64,000 nt of DNA, from positions 9,673,001 through 9,737,000 of the forward strand of contig JAWUZG010000056.1 in assembly GCA_036785705.1 (NCBI GenBank). The letters run 5' to 3'. Shown in pieces: positions 49,196 to 62,000 of the stretch. Position numbers and translations under genes: made by a program. Within the stretch, counting starts at the first letter, position 1, and each line of letters opens with the position of its first letter. The DNA is from Acanthornis magna (lineage: Eukaryota; Chordata; Aves; Passeriformes; Acanthizidae). The notes under the pieces are model-generated. The model had not been told where the DNA came from. It was given only the letters and a program-made list of their open reading frames with translations, and did no database searches.

Positions 49196-50216
49196 GAGAC
49201 AAGAGATTTTACTTAAACTATATATTTTTACATAAAACAACTTTATGTTACAATAAAATCAGATAAAAATCACAAAGTTATATAATAAGTTCATAAAGAA
49301 AAAAATCAAGTTTTCATTTTATAGATATAAAACCCAGCATTTACTGCTACTAGGAGTCTAAATATTAACATTGACTGTCTATGGTCAATTTGAAAAAAAA
49401 AAAAAGAAGAGGATAGTACTTTTTTACAGCAGACAAAATGATGAGGTAAGAGATGTTTTTACAATGATCCAACTGTAGTAAACACTTCAGTTTTCATTAA
49501 AACATATACTAAATATAATAAACCCAAATAAAAATATACATTTAGAGCACTGCAGTGTTTTCCCACAGTTGTATATCAACAAATCGTCAGTCATTCACTA
49601 AACTTTACTTGAAACAGTAAAAACAGGGTGTATGTTTATCTTTAGTACTAAAATCTCATAATAATCTAAATATTTTGGTATAGCAGACCACACTAGTACA
49701 CTCTCAGAACTTTCAACTACAAGGGATATATTCATGTTAAAAACGATGTGCTTTGTCTGTCATTCATTATGAGCTTTATAGAATATTATGTTCATGATCA
49801 CTATTAGGCAATTAAATGAAAACATCTAAATGCTGCAAAATACTCTTTTATTGAGCATAGCTTCCTCATCACATACCCAGATTAATCAAAATCCTGCAAA
49901 CTTAGAAGCTTAGTTCACAAATCTTACATATTGGTCTTTTTAGCTAGTATATGGCTAAAATAATTATTGCTGACCAGTGTTAAAAAAACAAAGAAACCCA
50001 GCCCAAACAAAAATACAATAGCAGACAGATTTTTCTCAAGTGCCTTTCTTGTACATACCGTTACTATTAGGTAACTAAATTAACTAAATTTCAAAATGTG
50101 CATATAAAATTTTTGGAGGTATAGGCACCTTCATCTGAAGACTGTATATTCAGGCTACCTGTTTAAAAAAAAACTAAATTAAAAAAAAAAAAAGAAAAAT
50201 AAAAAAAAAAGAAGAA
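49196..50216. other. AT-rich block, UTR-like
   Basis: This block of about 1 kb is far richer in A and T than its flanks. It has AATAAA on the plus strand (for example near 49250) and on the minus strand at 49844-49849, and it ends in A-rich low complexity at 50163-50216. It looks like a long 3' UTR or an AT-rich conserved element, but no coding exon can be joined to it. Confidence 0.35.
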
Positions 50217-53200
50217 GAGCTAACACAAAACACAGTAGAAAATCAAAGTTTGGACATCCAACATCCCCCCAGGGGTGCAAGCAAAGCCTCCTGGCCAGGA
50301 CCAGTTCTGCCCACAGCCTGCAGGAGAGGCCTCCTTTGGGAAGCACCTTCATCACATTTACCACTCACCTCCTGACTCTATTTCCCTTCGGGTACCTTCT
50401 CATTGACCACAGAGCATGGTACTGAGGATGTGCACACTTCCCGTCAGGTTTACATTCCAGCGGTGAGCCCAAAGCCCTGCGGCGCTCCCGGGGCCATGGG
50501 GCTGCAGGCACAGCATCCCTGCCCAGGCTGTGGGGGCTGCGCTGGGCTGGGGCAGTCCTGTGCCTGGCTATTGCTTTGCTGACTCTCAGGGGCTTGTTGA
50601 GCACGACCCATGGACACAAAGATTCCCTTAGGGTAGCTTTCTGTCTTACCATTTCTAAATCGTGCCCACAAGCAGACCCTGCCAGCCCAGCTGGGACTCC
50701 TTGCTGCCCCTCAGCATCCCGAAAATGGACCTGCCCCTCCGGCAGGTCCTGGCACTGCTGAGGCCCCGTAGGACACAAACAGCTTTGCCTATTCTCAACA
50801 GGACGTGTCAGATCATAACTGTAGTGCTCTCTCAGCTCTGGGTGTGGACATTGCCCTTCATCCCTCACACCACCACCTGTGTGATATGCTGAGGACTTTT
50901 TGATATTTCCAGGCTTGTCAAGCCCAGAAGTGCCTGGACAAAGGCAGGTGAGCTGGTGGATTGGTGTGGCCATCCAGACCTTTGGCACATCCACAGCTTA
51001 AGGGCAGAGCACATCTTTCCCTGAAACCTCTGCTGAAACAATAGTAAAAAAAAAATTGCTGCTGCTGCTGCTGACTCCCCTCGCACCTCTTCCTTTCGGA
51101 TTCAGCATCAGGCACACACTAAGCTGAGCAAGGCATTTCTCCCTGACAGGGGTTTTATCTTTGTTAATCCATTGGCTCAGGAAGACAGCACTATATTCCA
51201 TTGATGCTTTGAAGGGTTTTGCTGAGATAACTCTTTAGAAGAGCCTAAGGAAGAGCGTGGCCTTGCCGCTGGGAAACTCCCACTGCCGCAAGGCGGTGAC
51301 AGGAACAGGGAATTTTCTTTCTGACACTTATGACACAGCCAAAGGTGGCAAAAAAATTAATAAGAAATAAATGCCTGGGAAAAAAAAATAAACAGCATAG
51401 GGAAGAGAACAGAAGCCTATGGACAATTTGTGCTCTGCTGTGAGGGGGACGTGCGTTCCCCGTCCCCAACAAGCCCCAAGCAAACACTGGACAGGGCAGG
51501 TGAGCACCTTAGCACCACAGGTGCTTTGGCTGGAACCCTTGTGAGACAGTGTCAGTGGCAGGGACAGCAGGCAGAACAGCCGGAACCCTTCCAGCTCACC
51601 TGAATTCATCAAGCAGCTTTAAAAAATTGTTCTCCCTAAATCGCTCACATAAAAACCAAACCGGGTGTTTCTCCAGAAAAAAGATATTGTCTAAATAACA
51701 TTTGCTCTCTGGCCACAGATGCATCCAGTGTAAAACTGTTTTTAGAAAGTGCATCTTTTGAATGCTTGGATACAGAAATTGATGGGAGGAGTTGAATTTC
51801 TTAAAGAAAAGACCATTTTCTTCCAGTGGTCTCACTTAGTAAAGGAGGCACCAGTGAGATGTAGACAGAACACTGCAAAGTACTGCATTTGCTGAAAATG
51901 CACTTCTAGGCCAAACAGACCTACTTGTGAAGTTGAGTCAAACTTGGCAAAAAATGATTCAGCCAAATAATAAAACCCCAAAAAGGTTAACCTACTTTAT
52001 TCTGAGGTGTGCAACAAAGTTTCAGTTTTTCATTTTGAAATAATTTATTCCTAATATAAGACTAGGGTATTTTTCCAAAATGCGACATAATACATCTAAT
52101 GGAACATTCTCTCCCCTTGAAAACAATCCTATGCATTTTTAGGCCACTTTTGCTTTTATGTAATACAAGGCAGACCTGATTATTTCTCATTTTGTCAAAG
52201 CCCCTCAAACCCTACCATTATTCAGCAGCTCTACCAACACCTCAAAGGAGCATCTTACCCAGAGGCCACTAAGATTCTCTACCCCAGTGTCACAGGAGGC
52301 CAGCAGAGATTTTTCTTCCAAAAGCTCCCAGGTTGCTGATGCCACGAGGGCCAGACAGGCAGGATGGGCAGTGAGGCAGGACCCGTGGGGTGCAGCTGAC
52401 AGAAATCCACACGGGAAGCGCCAAACACATGTCCTTTGTTAAGGAAAGACTATGTCAGTGAGGTAGGAGAGATCCTGCCATAACCATTTAGAAGAAACCT
52501 GAGTCCAGAAAGAGAACTCACAGCTGCCCAAGGGGAGATGCAGCCTCCTATCAACCTCTGCTCAGGCTGGGTGGAAGTGGAGCTCTGACCAAGGCATTGC
52601 TGACAGCACAGGGACACCAGGATTTGCCCAGAGCCGTGTAACAAATAAACCCGAACTCTGCAGATTCTTTCTTAGACAGGGATGAGTATTTCTTGGCCCT
52701 GGTCATGTTTAGAGCCATCCCTAAGCCAGCTGAATTCAGGAGGAATACCCCCCAGGGACAGGCAGAATTCCAGCCGTGCACAGAAGGAGGGTCAGTGCAC
52801 CCCCAGGATGGGCTGTGCATTTTGGTGGGGCAAGGCTGGCTGCCCTGCTGCTCCCGCCAGCACGGAGGAGGCATTTCAGTGCTGGGATGAGTCTCAGAGG
52901 GGCAGTGTGAGGCTCCCAGTTTGGCACAGGTTAGTGCTGGGCCACCAGAGAGCATCAAGGAATGAGCAGTGTGTGACACTGTTGGTCCCCAGGGCAGGGA
53001 CAGGGGCAGGGGCAGGGACAGGTCAGAGCTGCAGTTGGTACCCAAACACTCCTGAGAGCAAGCACTGCCTCTTCGTACCATGCCTTTTGCTCTTGAAGAG
53101 GAAAATTCCAATGAAAGAGAGGGAAAAGTTAGAAAGGATGGAGTTTGGAGGGTTTCAGTGATTAGACATGGAAGCTCTCAACTTAGTGCCGTTGGGAAGG

Positions 53201-54030
53201 AAAAAGAAAGGCAATTATAACAAGCCCTTGGATGCTTGAAGGATGGAGCCTCCCCCAGCACCGAGCTGTGCACAGGCACCCCTAACAACATCAGAGCAAG
53301 AGCAGCTATGGAATACATTTATCTGGGGCAAAAGAGAAAAGACAGGGCGGGGATTTCTTTAAAGACACTCCATTGTTCCTCTGGTGGGCACTAAGCACCC
53401 AGAAATAACTGCCTGTGTCAGAGCTATGCACTGGCTTAACGTGCCAGCGTTAAACTCCATCTGTTTAATCGATGCAATCCCATGGAAACACTTCTCTTGC
53501 AATTTAAGAGTGGCTTAATACATTCCTAATGAACTGGATCTGAGATAGACCTGACTAAAGTGGAAAACAAAGATCTGGATTAACCCAAATAATATAATTT
53601 TTTCACAGAGTCTTTTGCAGTCTTTTACCCAGAATAATGTTAAAAACAGAATTTATATAAAACAAAGAGAGAAGCCCTAAGATTACTCAACAGGAGAAAG
53701 AAGATAGAGCAGGGTCCTTGGTGCAAAAGCAATGAACCAATGTGAGGAGTAGGGCTCTGGCTGCCAGTACAACTTGCAGCTCTTAATTGTTATCCTGTGG
53801 TTCCCAGCTGATGCAGGGACCAAAAGCAGCATGGGAGGAGAGGAGAAGCAGGATGAGCTGCCTGCTGAATGATGGTGTATATCTGACTTTCATCAAATAA
53901 AAAGACTAAAAATGGACACTACTTGTGCACAACCACACAGTTTCTGACGTCATTTTCAATTTTGAGAAGTCTGATCTAACCCCACATTATGCAACTGTTG
54001 AATCTTCCATGCTGGCAAAGTCTAATTTTT
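50217..54030. other. WHAMM-HOMER2 intergenic region, right part
   Basis: No gene is recognised. A 209-codon minus-strand frame at 50365-50994 and a 186-codon one at 52551-53111 show no domain and no supporting splice sites or codon conservation that I can see. Confidence 0.45.
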
Positions 54031-54039
54031 GCACGCCTA

Positions 54040-55883
54040 CATACTATGTACCTGATTTTTATTTTTATTTTTAAATATCAACAGCCTACAACATTTTTTT
54101 TTAAAGAGACTTAAATAGTCATAATGGTTATGAAAGGTCCTAGCTTTACGTCCATTGTTTCAAAGGAGTAAAAGCAAAAATACTCAAAATCCATTCTAAA
54201 AAAACAGGCAATGGAGATAATGTAACAGTAATAGCTGAAATGAAAATTCAAGGGACAACTGCAGACAGATCCTATCTCCACCATGGGGATTATATATTCA
54301 TCTGCAAAAAAGTATTCAATGCATGTTTCATCTATAACCCACCTTTTTTTAAAGGTCACTTTAATAATTGAGATGTGCCAAAAAAAAGAAAAAAGCCCCA
54401 AAATTCCAGGAAAAGCATGGCCATTTTATATCAGTCACTGCTGGAGAGCACGAACACGGTGCTTAACCAAGCTGTCGTCTGAATCAAGCAAATAGTAATG
54501 TCACATACACAGAAGTACTTCCCCGAACTAATTCAAATCCCACGTAAACACTCTCAAAACAGGTTACAGAGAAAGAAGAGACAGAAGCTGAAGAAAGTCC
54601 CAGGGGAAAGAACAAAGCTTGGGCTGGATTCTCCTCTCTGGTCCTTTTTACATCCCTGTCTGTGATGAACATCCTTCTCACTGAAGGCCAGGGCACGACC
54701 TTGAATTTCTCAAAACTCTCTCAGAGCTGCTGAATAATCAGTTCAAGAATAAAAGCATTTGTGCCTCTCGGGTTGAGGGGGTTTTTTTGTACAATCTGAC
54801 TTGGTGACTAATTCCCACCCTACTGGCAGAGAATGCAGAAACCACAGGAAAGGATTTTGATTTCATGTGGCCATTGCCCTGCCACTCTCCTGGGCAGAAA
54901 TTTTCTTCTGAGCAACACCTTCCAGCAACTTCATAATGCTTTTCAGATCAATGTCTCCTTCCTCACTGCTGCAGAAGTCAATCAACAACGATCAAGTTGC
55001 GTGCAGAGGGGCATGAGCCCTGTACAAACCAGCAACATATCACTTTTAAAAATAAATATCTGATCCCCGGACCCAGGTGGGCATTTTTCAGAGATGCACA
55101 TAATGATGGATCTGTATGGGTTCAAAACTGAAGGCCAGAGAGAGGTGAAGCTGCTAAGCAAGAGAAGCTGTCCTCACTGACTGGGTAAGACACATGACTT
55201 CAGGAGCTGAAACTCATTCCTGCCCTCTTGACTTCGTGCTGTATGGGTCCAGGCAAGCACGTGCAACCTCTGTCAGAGGTTATCTGAAATCCACTGCATT
55301 TTTTTGGGTGAATCTGGCCTGACTGACATGGTCCCTAAAGGTACTGTTATCTGTGTGAAGTGATTCTCTTGGCTGCAGCTCATCACAGGCACGTTTCACA
55401 GACTGCAGGGGCTCCAGCTAATCTCTCTGCTCCACCAAGGAATAAAGTCAATGTTGCTAAGAGTGCTGATAGTCCAGACAAGAAAAAGACTTCTTTTCTG
55501 TTTCTATGGTTGCAACAGCCCTTAAGAAAGATATAAATTTCCCTGCAACAACTAACTGCATATTCATTTTAAGGTAGATCTAGTTCCAGATTCCTGAGAC
55601 AGAACCCTCTACCTGTTCCCAACCCCACAAAGCCAGAGCAGCAATGTAGAAAGTTTCTAATCTCAACAGAATTCAGTGAGCAGCACGATTGGTTTGGTAA
55701 CTAAACAAAAAAAAAAAAAAAAGAAACCCACCAAAAAAACCCCACAGCAAAATTTTCAGCCTCTATGTACAAAACCAATGCAAACAAGTGGAACATTCTA
55801 GTTATATTTTGTAAAACACACGTTTGGGATCAACAAAACATCAAACATCCAGACCCTAGATTACAAAAAAGATCTATTGCCAT
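54040..55883 (-). other. HOMER2: Candidate HOMER2 3' UTR
   Basis: Downstream of the HOMER2 stop, the first minus-strand AATAAA signals are a close pair at 54058-54063 and 54064-54069, which would give a 3' UTR of about 1.8 kb. The end is inferred from these motifs alone. A poly-A run (55707-55722, plus strand) lies within it. Confidence 0.4.
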
Positions 55884-56072
55884 CTAATTGTCAACCCCAA
55901 GTTTAGACAGTCCTTGTCGGAAATCATGTAATTCATCTATCTTCCCATCTAGTACATCTAAAAAATTCTTTAATTCAGTTTTAAGGTTGGTCTGCCTATG
56001 TTTGTTCTCTTCGACTTCTGTCCTTAGCGTTCTGACTTTCTCTTCAAGATCTTTGTTCTTTTTCTCAGCAGC
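55884..56072 (-). CDS. HOMER2: HOMER2 last exon (coiled coil and C-terminus)
   Basis: It encodes 62 residues from [16 protein letters not shown] to the end, including [20 protein letters not shown], and stop TAG at 55884-55886. Acceptor TTGTCTTTAAG before 56072. Confidence 0.97.
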   Translation of the reverse strand, partial: AAEKKNKDLEEKVRTLRTEVEENKHRQTNLKTELKNFLDVLDGKIDELHDFRQGLSKLGVDN

Positions 56073-59000
56073 CTTAAAGACAAAAGAGACAATAAGATGA
56101 ATCATAGAGAAGAAGGATGAGCAGCATTTCACAGCTTAAAGCAACAAATGGCAGCTGGGCTGTGTGAGTTTGCTTGAACTTCTATAAACTGATTAACACA
56201 AGCACCTCTGAGAGCAACTGACATGAGCTCGTCTGATTAAAAGCCCACGCAGGAAAGGACACAGATTAGCTGGAAAAGATGCTTTGCATCAGACTTTGTC
56301 ATTTGGTTGATATCTTCAAATTCAGCTGGATTTAAATCATGCACTGTGCATACATTTCTGTCATTGCTACAGTTGCAGAATTAGACACCATGCCATCAAT
56401 TACATACAGAATTATCTATGGTGGTTTAACCTTGAAAAACAAACTTAGAAAATACTGTCAGAGGAATAAAGTTGCTTTATTCAGCACTTTGGGATTTATT
56501 GGTATTTTTTTAAAGCTCTACTTTGCACGATGGCTTATTTATCGATTGGATTTTACTCCATTGATGAGACTGCGCATATTTGTTCTCTTTTCACGTATTG
56601 ATTTCTTGCATTTCCACAAGACCCAACTCGAGGAGGCGATGCCCAAATCCAGCTGCTGGCTGGGGCAGGGCTCCCAACACCTGCCATGGGCACATTTAAG
56701 CACTGCAAAGGGATGATACAGCACACGAACACATCCTCAGGTGAACTTCTACCCCTGCAGGTGAGCTGTGCTCATCCATTTCTGTGCTCAAAGCCTTCCC
56801 CGGTGCCACGGCAGCAATCAGCCCCAGGCTGGGTGCAGCTCCATGAGCCCAGAGCAGCAGAAGCACAGGACACAGCACAGCCTGGAATTGTGGGAGATGG
56901 ATGCTACATGATCCCAGGACAACCAATTTCTGCGATGAAGCTATTTAATCACTCCTGTGCTGGGAAGGGCACTGTGTATTTTGCATGTAATTAGCATTTT
57001 TTGTTTTTACAAACTGGAGCTCTTTTGCCTTGAGACACTGAAGCCTGAACAGAGAAATGCAAACAGCTGCGAGAAAAAAAGTAAAGGAAAGGCACCAACT
57101 ATTTTGAAATTAATTTCATTGCTAAACTGTACCTGTAATTGTTCAGATACAGATTCACATTCTGACATTAGCTCTGGTATAATTTCACCCTGCTTTCGGA
57201 GCTCTTCCAGTTCCTTTGAAAACATAAAAGAAAAAATATTAGTGCAAGCTTCAATTTAAAACATAATGAAAATTTGAAAAGATGAAATGGCTTTGCGTAT
57301 TTTATTGTATTCTGCACAGTATTTGGATGGAAAATAATCCAAATAACCCGCCTGCATTCCAAAATTGCTAATTTTCTGCAAGAATACATTTTTTCACTAG
57401 TTTTTTACTTTGCATTTCTAAAACTGACAGTGTAATCCAATCTCTAGCATGAATTCCATTAATTACATTAATAAAATCTTAGCCTAAACCATATACCTAT
57501 GCAAAAGATATATTAAATAACAGAGAAATCTGAAGGGCTGTAATGCTACAAGCAATTTATAGATGGTAGCAAAGAGCAAATGAGACAATTTCAATGATGT
57601 ATGACAGCAAAAAAAAAAAAAAAAAGGACCAGTGGCATTACCAGCTGCACATGTAGAGACATCATTACAGAACACAGGTGTAACGGGCTCTCCTCCATGG
57701 GTCAGCTCTGAGAACCACCACCTACCCCCTCTCCCAAAATCTCTATTAGGTTCTGGCCTCACTATCCCAATCGAGCAGACTTGGAGTTAAAGAGCAACAG
57801 TAAGAATCCGTGTCTCTGTTGGAAATTAAGATGATTTGAAAAAAGTGCAAGATCCTTCTCCAGAACCTGCCCATGTAGGTGATGATCTCAAGAGAAAGCA
57901 GGAGTGTGTCCCTGGGCCATCTGGAATTGTGCAAAGCATTGGACACTGCTCCACACAAGATCCTTGTCTCAAAATCAGAGAGATGTGGATTTGGTGGAGG
58001 AACCACTTGGTGGAAAAGCATCTCCTGCATGAGGAGGGTATCAGCAGCTTCATGGCAATGCCATGAGCAGACTTGATGGGGGCTTGAATTCCAGATCATG
58101 AAAGATTACTTATGGGTAGTTTAGAGCTAATCGAGAACCTGCTAATATATTGTATGGATTTTTAAAACAGGTTAGTATATTTTCAGTGTAAATGGAACAC
58201 AGACGTAATATTCACAAGTCAATCAATTTTCTGCTTCATTTGGTACCATAAAAACATGAAACTTGAGGAGAATGCTAGGAGAGAATAAGGGTTGTTATTC
58301 ATGCTATTGCCGCAGAAAGGTTGGGAAGACAGCATTGCATTTCCTTTGAAATATAGCGGTGAAAAACATTATATTTATGACAGTGCATCAAAATCCATCT
58401 CCCCAAACTATTTCCTTCCTTCCTAACAGCACTGCTTTTAAGAGCACCAGCAGAGATGCTGTAATGGCACATGGCAAACTTTACTGCACCTGCTGACAGC
58501 TTTTTCTCTTCAGCCAGCACAGAGCATTTGGTCACTGTCAGAACAGAAAAAAAAGAGCTTCCCATTATTTTTTCCACTGTTCAGGGGTTCCAAGCCATCA
58601 TCCTCCTTAGAAAAATTAACACCCTGGAATGTCAAAAATGACAAATTGGGGTACTCTAGATGAATCTGAATTTCTCACTCTTGGCATTAGTCCTGAGATC
58701 AGAGGGAGACCATAAAACAGCAAGGCTGGAAACTATGAGCCATCCAGAAAAAGAAACAGGACTTGTTACAGAAACGCCAAATTATTTTGTAAATGATGTG
58801 TTTTTAATGACAGTCCTGATGTCTGTGGGAATTTTCAGCATGGGGAGTGTCAAATGAATCTGCTCTTAGCACACATCTGCCTGGCATTGGGCACCAAGTT
58901 TCACCACTCTGGCTCTTCTACTACAACAAGTGTCATGCACATAAAAGTATCCTTTTCTAACCCCTGCCAAATTACAGCACTGCAGTCCCAGCACAGAACA

Positions 59001-62000
59001 CATCACAAAACCCAGATGGAGAAACTATCAAACTCTTGCTAAGGAGCTGTACATGGAAAACCTAGAAAGACGCAACACCCCAAGACATCAGGCAGCTTCT
59101 CACTGTAGGTGAGCCTCTCCATAAATCTTCAACTCAAGAGAGGAGCAGACAGCCCCATTCAAATGTGAAAATGTCATTCCCATGTTCAGGGCACTCACCA
59201 GCTCTTTGTCCTGAAGTTCTGTTTCCAGTTCCTGGAGACGTCTACTCAACTGGGCATTTCTTTCCTTCTCTTTATTTATTTCATTGCACTGTTCCTCCAG
59301 TTCTTCAATCTTTAAGAGATGTCAGACATTAGGTGAAATTTTTCAAATTTCTGAAAATCTGGGGCAGAACACAGCTGATGAAATGGACATGGGATCTCTT
59401 TCCTAAATCATAGCATTTGATTCACTGCAACCAAATTATCGCTTCTTTCCTTCAAAAGAGCCAATTTACACATCCACTAGGAAGCCCTGGGTCTGCATTT
59501 ATTCTCTCTTACAGTCTCTCTTGCAAGGACTCAGGAATGCACAAAACACTGAGCTGCTAAAATAAGTGGAACTGGGGATAAAATCTGCACTTCACTTCTA
59601 TGAAGCCAACACAAGACCACAAGGAATGGATTTTCTTAACAAGGAGAAGAAATCTCTTGGGGGCTACTTATTATTCTAGCTGGTGTATGAGGGACACAAC
59701 ATCAAAACTTTGGGGGGAGAACCAGTTCAGAGCAACATCTGCTGCTTTGTTCTCTCGCCCAGGGATGCGCTTTGCTCTCTCCATACCTCCTGCTGCCAGC
59801 TCTGGACTCAGCTCCCAGGAGGTGCACTTCCCACAGGCCGATGGACCAGCTCATTAAAGTATGTACTTTAATTCTCAGCTTCGCGTTGCTTTGGGATTAT
59901 AACTTCCCTCATTTGAAGGTAGAGCAATATGCAAAAAATTCTGACCCAATTATTAAAGGAGAAGGAACTTCCCAGGGCGCTGCAGTGGTGCAGTGTGAGC
60001 ACCGAGCAAGGAACCTACTTGGGAGAAAAGCTCAGGAAACCTCCCTGTACAGAGAAAGAGAGCACATTATACAGACAGCATTGCTGCACAGCCTGGCTGG
60101 TCACCAGCATGGTGACTTTGAAGCTGCAGCAAGGGGGTATTTTAATAATCTCTTCGTCTCTAGTACAGCTACTGGGATGTGGCATGTGTTGATGAGAACA
60201 ACTTTTCTCTGCAACAGTACAGAAAAGGAAATAACTACTCTGCAAATTACTGTATTTTCCTATAACATGCTGTTCCAGTCTCTCACTTCTCCCCTATCCA
60301 CAAGAGTCTGGAAACAGGAACTCAAATCATGTAACAACTAATATTAATTTGTTCATGTAACATCAGTTGATACAGCTCTGGTTTGATCTCTGCATTACCA
60401 CTGTGCACTTGTAAAACACCAAGTGAATAAACAGTGAGTATCTGCCTCAGAAAAAAGGTTGTTCCACAAGGATTTTCAGTGCTAACAGACAGCCCAAACC
60501 ACCTCCAACGCTAAAATACTACTTGCAGCCTACTGACACACAAAAGACATGAAATTCCTTCCCTCTTCAACAGCAAACACTAAACAAAAAAATTATGCTC
60601 ACCAGACTGATACAATCTGATCTCTACTTCAAATGTCCCAGTGATCCATCTAAGCAAGCAAGAAAAGGATCCAGCTTTTCCAAAAACATGTAGGATGAAC
60701 AGGGGGAAATTACCCCGGCAAGCAGTGCTCATGGAAACCAGGATGCCCTGTGCCCACAGGCTGGTGCCAGCCCGGGGTGGGGCTGGTGCAGATAGCACAG
60801 TATTATCTGAGAGACGGTACTAATGACCACTCTGAACTGAGACTTCAAATTTAAACTTCTCAGTTGTTCTCTGCTGCAGCGTTGCTAACCCTCCATCTCA
60901 CACAACTGAGAAATGTGCTCAGTAATGAAGGGGGAAAGGCATTTGCTGATGCCTTTGGCAGGTTTCTGGATGAATGTGCCAGGTGTTAGTGTTGGAGGAC
61001 CAGGCTCACAGCCCACAGTGCCGAGGGCATAACTCACATCCTTACTCCCCTGCACCCTCTTGGGATCTGCTGCTAATACTGAGTTATTCCCAGGCTGTGT
61101 CCCTGTGGATAACCAGGCCACAACCACGCCTTCTGCTCATCCATATCTGCAGTATTTAAGTGAGCTTTGAAAGAGGATATACAATAACAGCCACACTTTT
61201 CAAACCTTTCTGGTTTCTCACCCCAGCCAGCAAGCCCTGCTGACACCAAATCACCCAAAGCCCAAGGCAGGGAACTTCACGTGACGTGGCAGCTCCTGTG
61301 ATCCCTCCCTGCCTGCTGTGTGCCTTAGCTCCCCATCCACCTCTCTTCCAAAGAGCAAATCCATCTCCCGACACACACAGCCAGAAAGCTGCAGAGATCC
61401 AAAAGAAACAGCAATGCTGGGAGCAGCTGAGCGCAGGAGCGGCTCTCCCGTGGGTGTGCTCTGCTACCTTGCCCCTCATCTGCTCGTTCTCCTCCTTGCA
61501 GGCTGAGAATTGCTTCTTCCAGTGCTCGATGCTGGCCGCCGACTCCTGCAGGGCCGTGGACAGCCGCGCGTTGCTCTCCCGCAGCGTCTGCAGCTCCGTC
61601 TCCCACTTCTTCACGTTGGATGAACTGAGAAAAACAGGGCACCGTGAGGTGGTTTCACCTTGTGTTCCTGCGAGTTATTAACCTTTACCTGCCTGCAAAC
61701 TCCCCACCATTAATTTGTGGCAATAAGAGGCAGAGCACTGAGATGTGCATAATAGCCTTTAGCCACTGCGTGCCTGAGGAGAACAAATGCCTTCCTTTGA
61801 GTGTCTCTGTCAGAACAAAGGGATCTGCCACCTCCCCAGCAGTGACCTGGGGGTCTGGAGCAAAGCCCTGGTCCAGCTGGCCACAGGCACACAGGAGTGT
61901 CACCCCAGCAGGGCATGGTCCCTGTCACCTCCCGAGCAGGGTGGCTGCAGCACCAGGGGCTGGGGACCTGGCACCCTGCAACAAAGCCACTCTGCACATC

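Noticed and set aside
50365..50994. 209-codon minus-strand open frame
   Set aside because: No recognisable domain, mixed low-complexity composition and no splice partners. It overlaps other open frames, so it is probably chance.
52551..53161. Open frames of 186 and 159 codons on opposite strands
   Set aside because: They shadow each other, match no family I know, and lie in a moderately GC-rich intergenic patch.
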